This document shows, piece after piece, positions 1 to 6,836 of a DNA stretch of 64,000 nt (position 1 is its first letter; each line of letters starts with the position of its first letter). Made by a program: the position numbers and the translations under genes. This stretch comes from an uncultured Pelagibacteraceae bacterium (GTDB lineage Bacteria > Pseudomonadota > Alphaproteobacteria > Pelagibacterales > Pelagibacteraceae), in NCBI GenBank assembly GCA_902604525.1, contig CACKYY010000002.1:25078-89077 (forward strand). The letters run 5' to 3'. Below the pieces are notes generated by a model, which did no database searches, was not told where the DNA came from, and was given only the letters and a program-made list of their open reading frames with translations.

Positions 1-57
1 TCTCATTTCATCTACTGTGACTTGAAGAGTTTTTTTTCTATTTCTTATAGGAATCAT
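1..57 (-). CDS. Partial CDS at left edge, N-terminal 19 codons only
   Basis: Reading the minus strand from an ATG at 57 gives an open frame to the window edge, beginning MIPIRNRKKTLQVTVDEM. It is not in the ORF track because it is cut off. It is divergent from the ABA4-like gene, whose start lies 26 bases away, which is normal packing for this genome. Too little is visible to name a family. The frame could still be a chance opening. Confidence 0.45.
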   Translation of the reverse strand, partial: MIPIRNRKKTLQVTVDEMR

Positions 58-83
58 GATTAGATTGAATATAATATAATTAA

Positions 84-557
84 ATGATCGAACAAATTTA
101 TACTTATTTTACAATTGAAACGCTTTATATGTGGATTAATTTAGGGGTTATCCCTTTCTGGCTTATTTTAATCTTTTTTCCACAATCTTATTTATGTCGA
201 TTTTTTGTAACCTCTATTTTCCCATTTGTGTTACTAAGCGGTATTTATATTTTTATTTTATATAAATCCTTGCTAATTGATTATGATTTTGAGGGAAATT
301 TTAATCTTTATTTGGGTCTAAATGAATTATCCAGATTATTTGAGGACTCATTGTACTTAATGATTTTCTGGACTCATTTCATAGCTATAAATTTATTTGT
401 TGGTGGATGGATTGTTAAGGATGCTCAAAAATTTTCAATTAATAAAATTCTGCTTGCAGCACCATTGATAATTACATATTTGATAGGACCGTTTGGTGTT
501 TTTGTTTATTGGATAATTAGAATTTTTTATGCAAAAAGAATAAATTTATATGAGTAA
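84..557 (+). CDS. ABA4-like (DUF4281) integral membrane protein
   Basis: A 157-residue protein with about four membrane segments (roughly residues 15-35, 40-60, 90-112 and 122-148). The pattern of ABA4-like proteins is visible: an early N-x-x-x-x-P-x-W motif, WTHFIAINLFVGGWIVKDA around 96-114, and GPFG followed by an aromatic helix near 135-146. In plants ABA4 is needed for neoxanthin formation. Bacterial members are mostly uncharacterised, so a carotenoid role here is only a suggestion. Two TATAAT boxes lie 4-14 bases before the ATG, so transcripts may be nearly leaderless. The gene overlaps the next one by 8 bases, indicating co-transcription. Confidence 0.7.
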   Translation: MIEQIYTYFTIETLYMWINLGVIPFWLILIFFPQSYLCRFFVTSIFPFVLLSGIYIFILYKSLLIDYDFEGNFNLYLGLNELSRLFEDSLYLMIFWTHFIAINLFVGGWIVKDAQKFSINKILLAAPLIITYLIGPFGVFVYWIIRIFYAKRINLYE

Positions 558-1128
558 TCATATAGATTTTTATTTTGATTTTATAAGCCCATACGCCTTT
601 ATCGCTTATAAAAATATTATCAAAATTGAAAATATAAAATTCAATTATAAGCCTATTCTATTAGGTGGGTTGCATAATTTGGTTGATATAACTGCACCAG
701 CTCTTAACAAATTTAAATTAAAAAATATGAAAAATGATTGTGAATTGATTTCTAAAAAAAATAAAATTAGTTTTATCTGGAATTCAAAGTTTCCAATTAA
801 TTCACTTTATATAATGAGAGGTTTCTTGGCAGTAGAAGAGAGTAAGAAAAAGGATTATTTAGAAACTTTTTTTAATGCTTATTGGCAAAATGATACGGAT
901 TTAACTGATGAAAAAAATATAATTCAATTAATAGAAAATTTAAGTATCAATCACGAAGAATTTTTTAAAAGTATTTCTAAACAAGAAATTAAAGATGAAT
1001 TAAAAAAATTTACTAGTGAAGCCTTTAAAAAAGAAATTTTTGGGGCCCCCACATTTATTGTTAATAATAAAATTTTTTGGGGACAGGATCGTTTAAATTA
1101 TGCTTTAGATGAATTTAAAAATAATTAA
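550..1128 (+). CDS. DsbA-family / 2-hydroxychromene-2-carboxylate isomerase-like protein
   Basis: A 192-residue thioredoxin-fold protein of the kappa-GST/HCCA isomerase group. The N-terminal FYFDFISPYAF (residues 7-17) carries the serine at the position of the GSH-contacting residue, in place of the CxxC of true DsbA. Near residue 165 GAPTF provides the cis-proline, followed by FWGQDRL, typical of NahD-type isomerases. Family members isomerise chromene carboxylates with glutathione in naphthalene catabolism. No aromatic-degradation genes are nearby, so the real substrate is unknown and is probably a general GSH-dependent isomerisation. The gene overlaps the ABA4-like gene by 8 bases and converges on the rhodanese gene with a 4-base overlap. 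Confidence 0.75.
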   Translation: MSNHIDFYFDFISPYAFIAYKNIIKIENIKFNYKPILLGGLHNLVDITAPALNKFKLKNMKNDCELISKKNKISFIWNSKFPINSLYIMRGFLAVEESKKKDYLETFFNAYWQNDTDLTDEKNIIQLIENLSINHEEFFKSISKQEIKDELKKFTSEAFKKEIFGAPTFIVNNKIFWGQDRLNYALDEFKNN

Positions 1129-1508
1129 ACTATTTTAAATTTACTTTGTCTGATAGCTCCAAATCCACCATCTATATGAGAAACATTTTTAAATCCCATA
1201 TCTTTTAAAGTTTTTGCTGCGAGAGCAGATCTTAATCCACCAGCACAGAATAAAACCATTTCTTTTTCCTGATCAAGTTTTCCTTCTTGAAAATATGGGC
1301 TTCCTGGATCAAGCCAAAATTCTAACATTCCTCTCGGAATATGGTGGGAGCCTTCTACTTTTCCATCACGTTCCAGCTCTCTAATATCTCTTATATCAAT
1401 TAAATTACATTTATTATCCTCAAGTAATTTAACTGCTTCATCAGTGTCAATTGTTTTTATCTCTTTTAAAGCATTATCAACAAGAGTTTTAGATGATAGG
1501 ATTGACAT
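1125..1508 (-). CDS. Rhodanese-like domain protein
   Basis: A single rhodanese domain of 127 residues. The track start (1544) would run into the neighbouring gene. The ATG at 1508 (MSILSSKT) is preferred because it leaves an 18-base divergent gap to the plus-strand gene at 1527. The active-site loop CAGGLRSA near residue 88 keeps the persulfide-forming cysteine, and the CH2A-like NLIDIRDIRE and IDGG near the C-terminus fit the family. Such small rhodaneses move sulfane sulfur (thiosulfate or persulfide) in the cytoplasm. The partner is unknown. No signal peptide is seen. Confidence 0.85.
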   Translation of the reverse strand: MSILSSKTLVDNALKEIKTIDTDEAVKLLEDNKCNLIDIRDIRELERDGKVEGSHHIPRGMLEFWLDPGSPYFQEGKLDQEKEMVLFCAGGLRSALAAKTLKDMGFKNVSHIDGGFGAIRQSKFKIV

Positions 1509-1526
1509 AAAAATATAATTTAACTT

Positions 1527-2555
1527 ATGAAACTTCAAAATCAAAACATAAAATCAAATTTTTTAAAAAAAATTTTTATTAAAATCTGTAGAAAACTTGA
1601 TTTTGAAATTATAGATCAAGGAAAACTGCATTTACCAGTAATGAGTAAATATGGTCATAATAACTTATCAAAAATAGGTAAAGAGTCTCTTATATTACCA
1701 ATGGGCAGAACAAAAATTACTAGATCAGTGAAATCACTCAATATTATTCTCAGAACTTGCGCTTCGGTTAATATGTTATCCCAATCTAAAAAAAGAGTTT
1801 TTAATTTAAAAAAAGAAGATTATTCACTTAAAACATTAACCTCTTTAATTAATTCAATTAACAATAGTAAAAAATTATTTAAAAAAATTAGATTAAAGTT
1901 CACCATTATTGATCATAACTCTGATGAAAAAATTGTTAAAAAAATGAAAAAACTATTAAAGGTACAATTTTTTAAAAGTGAAATAATAAAATTAAATATA
2001 GAGCATTATAAAAAAAACATAAAAAAACTTAATCAAGAAGGAAAAAAAGTTACCGACAATCAAATTTCTAATATGTGTAATATAAATCAGTCCTTAAATT
2101 TAGGAAAAGACTGTGATGACTTAGTTTATTTTGTTGAAGACGATTACATTCATTCAGTAAATGCTATTGCAGAAATGATTTATACTTATGAAAGAATTTC
2201 TAGTCAAACTGGGAAAGAATTAATCATATGTCCATCTGACTATCCATATTTGTATAATAAATTAGAAAATTCAAATATTTTTTTGGGTCATGGACATCAC
2301 TGGCGATCTATAAATGAAACTTTGTGTACTTTTTTAACAAGTTCAAAGATTGTTAATAAACATTTTAAGAAATTTGTTAGTGCTTGTGAATTTGAACATA
2401 ATCCTTTTGAAAAACCTTTTCATGATATATATAAAACTGAGCTGTGTATTAGTCCAATGCCAGCAATAGCAGTTCATTATACTAACATTAACTCTATTTA
2501 TGGTTTATCACCTTTGATAAATTATAAAAAACTATGGAATAAAAATAAGATATGA
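1527..2555 (+). CDS. Hypothetical protein, possibly GT-A-type glycosyltransferase-like
   Basis: A 342-residue soluble, basic protein that I do not recognise with certainty. Residues about 198-215 read DDLVYFVEDDYIHSVNAI, a hydrophobic beta strand ending in an acidic EDD triad, as in the metal-binding DXD region of GT-A glycosyltransferases. Further on come ICPSDYP and a conserved-looking CEFEHNPFEKPFHD stretch with HY and YG motifs near the C-terminus. The middle (about 95-180) is lysine-rich and helical. It overlaps the peroxiredoxin gene by 4 bases, so the two are probably co-transcribed. The glycosyltransferase reading is an inference from the DXD-like motif alone. Confidence 0.6.
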   Translation: MKLQNQNIKSNFLKKIFIKICRKLDFEIIDQGKLHLPVMSKYGHNNLSKIGKESLILPMGRTKITRSVKSLNIILRTCASVNMLSQSKKRVFNLKKEDYSLKTLTSLINSINNSKKLFKKIRLKFTIIDHNSDEKIVKKMKKLLKVQFFKSEIIKLNIEHYKKNIKKLNQEGKKVTDNQISNMCNINQSLNLGKDCDDLVYFVEDDYIHSVNAIAEMIYTYERISSQTGKELIICPSDYPYLYNKLENSNIFLGHGHHWRSINETLCTFLTSSKIVNKHFKKFVSACEFEHNPFEKPFHDIYKTELCISPMPAIAVHYTNINSIYGLSPLINYKKLWNKNKI

Positions 2556-3022
2556 CATTAAAAATTAATTCAAAAGCACCAGCTTTTACATCACCTTCTA
2601 CATCTAAAAATAATTATTCTTTAAAAGACTCTTTTGGAAAATATGTTGTTTTATACTTCTATCCTAAAGATGACACTCCTGGATGTACAATTGAAACTAA
2701 TGAATTTAATAAATTACTGCCTAAATTTAAAAAATTAAAATGTGAAGTTTATGGTATTTCGAAAGATGGCTTAAAAAGTCACAATAAATTTAGAGATAAA
2801 TATAAAATTAAATTTGATTTAATAGCTGACGAAGAGTTAAAAGTCTTAAAAAAATATAAAGTATGGAAAAAGAAAAAATTTATGGGTAAGGAATTTATGG
2901 GAATTGTTAGAACTACATATTTACTCGATAAAAAAGGTCAAATATTAAAGGTTTGGAACAACGTCAAAGCCAAAGACCATGCTGATGAGGTCTTAGAAAC
3001 CCTTAAAAGTATTACAAAATAA
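2552..3022 (+). CDS. bcp: Thiol peroxidase, Bcp/PrxQ-type peroxiredoxin
   Basis: A 156-residue AhpC/TSA-fold protein that reduces hydroperoxides in the cytoplasm using thioredoxin or a similar donor. YFYPKDDTPGCTIETNEF (residues 35-52) carries the peroxidatic Cys45 with the conserved Pro and Thr. E. coli Bcp has its resolving cysteine at position 50, but that position here is Asn. The only other cysteine I see is in KLKCEVYGIS (about 64), so the enzyme may work as a 1-Cys peroxidase or resolve differently. It overlaps the preceding gene by 4 bases and is followed by a strong hairpin terminator. Confidence 0.9.
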   Translation: MTLKINSKAPAFTSPSTSKNNYSLKDSFGKYVVLYFYPKDDTPGCTIETNEFNKLLPKFKKLKCEVYGISKDGLKSHNKFRDKYKIKFDLIADEELKVLKKYKVWKKKKFMGKEFMGIVRTTYLLDKKGQILKVWNNVKAKDHADEVLETLKSITK

Positions 3023-3050
3023 AAAGGCCCCTTTCGGGGCCTTTGCTTAA
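3021..3050. terminator. Bidirectional intrinsic terminator between bcp and amtB
   Basis: AAAGGCCCC, a TTTC loop and GGGGCCTTT form a perfect 9-bp stem right after the bcp stop. T-rich DNA lies on the minus-strand exit side (CCTTTTTATTTT) and a shorter T run on the plus side. It can end bcp on the plus strand and the amtB transcript on the minus strand. Confidence 0.85.
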
Positions 3051-3135
3051 CTAACAAGAGAGAGAGATATTTTGTTAATTTTTTTTTGTTAGGAGCTCTT
3101 CAATGAGATAACGACATGGAGATCGAAGAGCCCCT
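3051..3135 (-). other. Structured 3' untranslated region of amtB
   Basis: Between the amtB stop and the terminator, the minus-strand transcript can form two stems before the terminator hairpin. AGGGGCTCTTC pairs with GAAGAGCTCCT (11 positions, one mismatch, 23-base loop, 3091-3135). CTAACAA pairs with TTGTTAG (7 bp, 3051-3092), overlapping the first stem by two bases. The first stem's loop exposes GATCTCC, which could pair with the amtB ribosome-binding site GGAGGTC. This may be a stabilising 3' structure, a 3'-end small RNA or nothing; the pairings are visible and the function is inferred. Confidence 0.4.
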
Positions 3136-3148
3136 ATATTGCATGCAA

Positions 3149-4450
3149 TTAGTCTCGTATTGCGTATGCTATTACACCAGTTTCGGTTACGTCAGTACCT
3201 TTGGATTCAGCCTCTTTACTTAATCTAATTCCAAACGTGGCCTTCATAACTGAGAACACGATATATGACACAACAAATACAAAAATGTTTATTGATAGCA
3301 CACCAACTACCTGTGCACTAAATGATGCATCAGTGTTTGTCAGTGGTACCGCAAGTGTTCCCCAAATTCCCGCAAACATGTGAGCTGGAATTGCACCTAC
3401 AACGTCGTCAAGTTTGAAACTGAACAATAATTTAGTTCCAAATACAACAAGTAAACCACCTACTGCTCCAATGAAAATTGCAGCTAGAGGTGTTGGTGCT
3501 AATGGTTCAGCAGTTACTGCAACTAATCCACCAATTGCTCCATTTAACATTTGCACAACATCTGTTTTACCGTACATTAATCTTGTTATTGTTGCTGCAG
3601 CCATTACACCACCACAAGCAGCAAGATTAGTATTAATAAAAATATTAGATACAGCAACTGCGTCAGCAAATGTTCCAATCGCTAATTGAGATCCTCCGTT
3701 GAACCCAAACCAACCTAACCATAGGATAAATACACCTATTGTTACTAATGGAATAGAAGATGCAGCAAAAGGTTTCATAGCTCTAGCTTCACCTTTACTG
3801 TCAAATCTTCCTGTACGCGAACCTAGCAACATTATCCCAGCTAGTGCTGCTGCACCACCTGTTGAGTGTACTAATGTTGAACCAGCGAAATCTGAGAAGC
3901 CAAGTTCTGCCAACCAGCCTCCACCCCACTGCCAACCCATTACTATTGGATAAATAATTCCTGCTAAAATTGCTGCGAATAGAAAGAACGGCCAAAGTTT
4001 AACTCTTTCAGCCATTGCTCCTGAACAAATTGAAACTGTTGTTGCACAGAAAACCATTTGGAAATACCAGTCAGAACCATCTGCATATCCAGTATCAACT
4101 GAACTTGCATCTGACCATGGAGTAAATGTTCCAATGTATCCACCTTCTGGGATTCCATACGCTAAGTTATATCCAAACAACCAAAACATTATTCCCGCAA
4201 TTGAATAAAGACCAATGTTCTTTGCACAAATTACCGAAACACTTTTTGAAGTTACCATACCAGATTCTAGCATCGCAAATCCTGCTGCCATAAACATGAC
4301 TAGGAAACCACAAATTAGAAATAGTAGTGAATTGAATATAGCTTGAACTTCAGCAGAAACAGTTGTTTCTGCCATTCCTGCACTACTCATGCTTAATAAA
4401 AATATTAAACTAAGAAGTGGCGCAGATATTCTTTTTATTAATTTAGTCAT
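3149..4450 (-). CDS. amtB: Ammonium transporter AmtB
   Basis: A 433-residue Amt/MEP/Rh channel that brings ammonium across the inner membrane. A cleavable signal peptide (about residues 1-27, ending GMAE) precedes eleven membrane helices. Family signatures are present: FAMLESGMV near residue 60, HSTGGAAALAG with the first pore histidine near 196, FGFNGGSQ near 249, and PAHMFAGIWGT with the second pore histidine near 355. The start is supported by a strong GTGGAGG site six bases before the ATG. In most alphaproteobacteria glnK sits directly beside amtB, but here the neighbours are bcp and an HU gene. A 17-base dyad 74 bases upstream is shared with glnA. Confidence 0.97.
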   Translation of the reverse strand: MTKLIKRISAPLLSLIFLLSMSSAGMAETTVSAEVQAIFNSLLFLICGFLVMFMAAGFAMLESGMVTSKSVSVICAKNIGLYSIAGIMFWLFGYNLAYGIPEGGYIGTFTPWSDASSVDTGYADGSDWYFQMVFCATTVSICSGAMAERVKLWPFFLFAAILAGIIYPIVMGWQWGGGWLAELGFSDFAGSTLVHSTGGAAALAGIMLLGSRTGRFDSKGEARAMKPFAASSIPLVTIGVFILWLGWFGFNGGSQLAIGTFADAVAVSNIFINTNLAACGGVMAAATITRLMYGKTDVVQMLNGAIGGLVAVTAEPLAPTPLAAIFIGAVGGLLVVFGTKLLFSFKLDDVVGAIPAHMFAGIWGTLAVPLTNTDASFSAQVVGVLSINIFVFVVSYIVFSVMKATFGIRLSKEAESKGTDVTETGVIAYAIRD

Positions 4451-4524
4451 AAGACCTCCACTGTTAAAGGAAGGTTTATATTTTTTAATAAAACTAAAAA
4501 CTAACGCTGATTAGGAAAATTGGC

Positions 4525-4541
4525 TATGCGGTATTTGCATA
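4525..4541. promoter_or_regulatory. Dyad motif upstream of amtB, candidate nitrogen-response operator
   Basis: TATGCGGTATTTGCATA has 5-bp inverted arms (TATGC/GCATA) around 7 bases. It lies 74 bases before the amtB start. The site upstream of glnA (51895-51911) matches it at 13 of 17 positions at almost the same distance (77 bases). No regulator gene is in the window. The nitrogen role is inferred from the two genes sharing it. Confidence 0.5.
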
Positions 4542-4546
4542 TAGAA

Positions 4547-4582
4547 ACAGCCCTAACGTGTAATTTTTTACATTAGGGCTGT
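4547..4582 (-). terminator. Hairpin terminator of the HU gene
   Basis: On the minus strand ACAGCCCTAA pairs with TTAGGGCTGT (10 bp), extended by a TGTA/TACA pair beyond a 2-base bulge. It stands 11 bases after the HU stop. The following T run is short (TTCTAT), so termination may be partial. It separates HU from the amtB promoter region. Confidence 0.65.
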
Positions 4583-4593
4583 TAAGAAAAATG

Positions 4594-4869
4594 CTATTTA
4601 TTAAACACTTCTTTTAAAGCTTTTGCGGGTAAAAATTTTACCTTTTGAGAAGCAGCAATTTGAATTTGCTCACCTGTTCTAGGGTTTCTTCCAACTCTAG
4701 CTTTTCTTTTAGCTACTTTATAAGTACCAAATCCAGCAATTTTCACTGAATCATCCCCTTTTAAAGCATCTAAAATAGTATTAGTAATTGTATCAAATGT
4801 TCGCTCCGCATCAGCTTTGCTCAAGTTTAGTGAGCCTGAAAGCTTTGCAATTAGTTGTTTTTTGTTCAT
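4594..4869 (-). CDS. hup: HU-family DNA-binding protein
   Basis: A 91-residue histone-like protein that bends and compacts DNA as a dimer. It shows the complete HU fold: MNKKQLIAKLSG at the N-terminus, the dimerisation core GFGTYKVAKRKAR, then the beta-arm signature VGRNPRTGEQIQI with the DNA-intercalating proline, and a C-terminal helix KVKFLPAKALKEVFNK. Its length is exactly that of the family. It forms a single-gene unit with its own terminator. HU and IHF share the fold; the NPRTGE arm and basic C-terminus fit HU better. Confidence 0.95.
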   Translation of the reverse strand: MNKKQLIAKLSGSLNLSKADAERTFDTITNTILDALKGDDSVKIAGFGTYKVAKRKARVGRNPRTGEQIQIAASQKVKFLPAKALKEVFNK

Positions 4870-5026
4870 TTTAGCTCCGGTTTTATTGGTTAATATTCAT
4901 ACTTGTCATAAACGTTGATAAATCAAGCTTTTTTTTAGTGTTAAAAAATTCATATAACACAACATGTTGTAAAAATAGAAAAAAGTATTGAATTTACTTA
5001 CTTTTTTAAAGTTAAGGAAAATTTTA

Positions 5027-6139
5027 TTAACTAAATAAACCTAAATCTTTTAGATCATTAAAAGTTGTGAAAAACATTAATGATAGCAACAAAAACAAAC
5101 CGATTCGAAAAAAACCTTCTTGTGTTTTTTGCGACAAAGGACGGCCTAAAACCTTTTCAAATGCGTAAAACATTAAATGACCTCCATCAAGCATTGGTAT
5201 TGGAAATAAATTGATTAGACCTAGACTAATAGAGATATAAGCCATCATACTGATAAAAGCTAACACTCCAAAAGTTGCAACTTGACCAGAAATTTTAGCA
5301 ATTCTAATTGGACCACCAAGTTGAGAAGTATCTGCTTTTCCCAATATCATTCCACCAATATATTTCAATGATGATGTGCTTACATAATATACTTCATTAG
5401 CTGCGTGATATAATGCCTGTGCAGGGCCTAATTTTATATGATTAACCTCGTTATTATAAGCCCCAAGTTTTATTCCAACCATTCTTTTATTAATTTTATT
5501 TCCTAATCCATCCTCACCTTCAACAATATTAGGTTTAACTTTTAAGATTAACTCCTCATAAGATCGTTTAACTTTGAAATCAATAATGTCTCCTGTTGAC
5601 ATGGTAATAAATTTAGAGACCTCCATGATACTTTTAACTTTATTTCCATCTATTTCTAAAATCACATCTTGATTTTTAAGTCCTCCTATCATTGCTGGGC
5701 TATCTTTTTGTACCTGATTAATGACTGCTGGAGTAAAGTCTTTACCAACGAATATATATATTGAAAAAAATATGACTAAAGCCAACAAAAAATTTGCCAA
5801 AGGTCCCCCAAAAACTATTAAAACTCTTTGATACAAAGGTTTTAAAATAAATAACTTTTCTCTCTCTTCTTCGTTATATTTTTCAAGTATTTCTTGGTGG
5901 TCTGATTGAGAGTATACATTTCTATCACCGAAAAATTTTACATAACCCCCTAGTGGTATTGCGCATATCTTCCAACGAGTTCCATGTTTGTCATTCCAGC
6001 CAAATAATTCTTTACCAAATCCAATTGAAAAATCAGTGACTCCTACTCCATATTTTCTAGCAAAATAATAATGACCATATTCGTGAATGAATACCACTAC
6101 TAAAATTAGAACTAAAAACGGGATTATATATGTCAACAT
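5027..6139 (-). CDS. rseP: RIP metalloprotease RseP (site-2 protease)
   Basis: A 370-residue intramembrane zinc protease that cleaves anti-sigma factors or signal-peptide remnants in the inner membrane. The zinc motif HEYGH is at residues 19-23 in the first helix, followed by ARKYGV and GGYVKFFGD. One periplasmic PDZ-like domain spans about 130-210. The third metal-site motif NLFPIPMLDGGHL has its Asp at about 318. E. coli RseP has two PDZ domains and about 450 residues, so this is a compact one-PDZ form, usual for alphaproteobacteria. In many genomes rseP lies between cdsA/dxr and bamA, but here it stands alone. Confidence 0.93.
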   Translation of the reverse strand: MLTYIIPFLVLILVVVFIHEYGHYYFARKYGVGVTDFSIGFGKELFGWNDKHGTRWKICAIPLGGYVKFFGDRNVYSQSDHQEILEKYNEEEREKLFILKPLYQRVLIVFGGPLANFLLALVIFFSIYIFVGKDFTPAVINQVQKDSPAMIGGLKNQDVILEIDGNKVKSIMEVSKFITMSTGDIIDFKVKRSYEELILKVKPNIVEGEDGLGNKINKRMVGIKLGAYNNEVNHIKLGPAQALYHAANEVYYVSTSSLKYIGGMILGKADTSQLGGPIRIAKISGQVATFGVLAFISMMAYISISLGLINLFPIPMLDGGHLMFYAFEKVLGRPLSQKTQEGFFRIGLFLLLSLMFFTTFNDLKDLGLFS

Positions 6140-6264
6140 AAGCTAAATATATTAAAAATTAGCATTATAACAACCATGCATTCATCATTAATCCTGACAC
6201 TTTTTGTCCTTTCATCAGCTAAATTTGATTAAATAGTGATAATAATATAATCAACATTAAATAT

Positions 6265-6750
6265 ATGCCCTCTTTTGATGTAGTTAGTAAAATAAACCAC
6301 CAAGAATTTGATAACGCTCTGTCAAACTGTTTAAGAGAAATTAGTAACCGCTTCGATTTTAAAGGGTTACATATCTCTATAGAGCGAAAAGAAAATTTAA
6401 TTACAACTCTTGCCCCAGATGAATTGAAATTAAGGCAAGTTAATGAGTTATTGCAAACTCATTTAATCAGACGAAAAGTTGATCCAAGAGTACTTAATAT
6501 GAAAAGTTCAGAAAGCGCATCCGGAGGATCTATTAGACAATTAAGTGAATTAAAGGAGGGTATTAGTCAAGAAAATGCAAAAAAAGTAATTGCTGATATA
6601 AAAAAACTTAAACTAAAGATACAAATAAAAATTCAAGGAGATGAATTGAGAGTGGATGGTAAAAAGAAAGATGAACTTCAAGAAGCAATTAGTGCCATAA
6701 AATCTATTGATATTGGTCTTCCTATAGAATTTGTAAATTTTAGAGATTAA
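6265..6750 (+). CDS. yajQ: YajQ-family nucleotide-binding protein
   Basis: A 161-residue member of the YajQ/UPF0234 family, which binds nucleotides and in some bacteria cyclic di-GMP. The signature start MPSFDVVSKINHQEFDNALS, the NRFDFKG motif near residues 28-34 and the internal duplicate ending IGLPIEFVNFRD are all present, at the family's normal length. It is divergent from rseP across 125 bases, in which TTGATT and TATAAT (6225-6251, spacing 15) could form its promoter. The next gene follows after 86 bases. Confidence 0.92.
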   Translation: MPSFDVVSKINHQEFDNALSNCLREISNRFDFKGLHISIERKENLITTLAPDELKLRQVNELLQTHLIRRKVDPRVLNMKSSESASGGSIRQLSELKEGISQENAKKVIADIKKLKLKIQIKIQGDELRVDGKKKDELQEAISAIKSIDIGLPIEFVNFRD

Positions 6751-6836
6751 TCCTTGATTAAACTATTCATTGTATTTGGTTTAAAAAGATATAAGCATCC
6801 ATCATAAATACTTAATATATACCTTTTCCTATCCTA

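Noticed and set aside
3414-4158. Several ORFs of 60-90 residues on both strands inside amtB
   Set aside because: They are shadows of a certain gene, with no ribosome site or recognisable domain.
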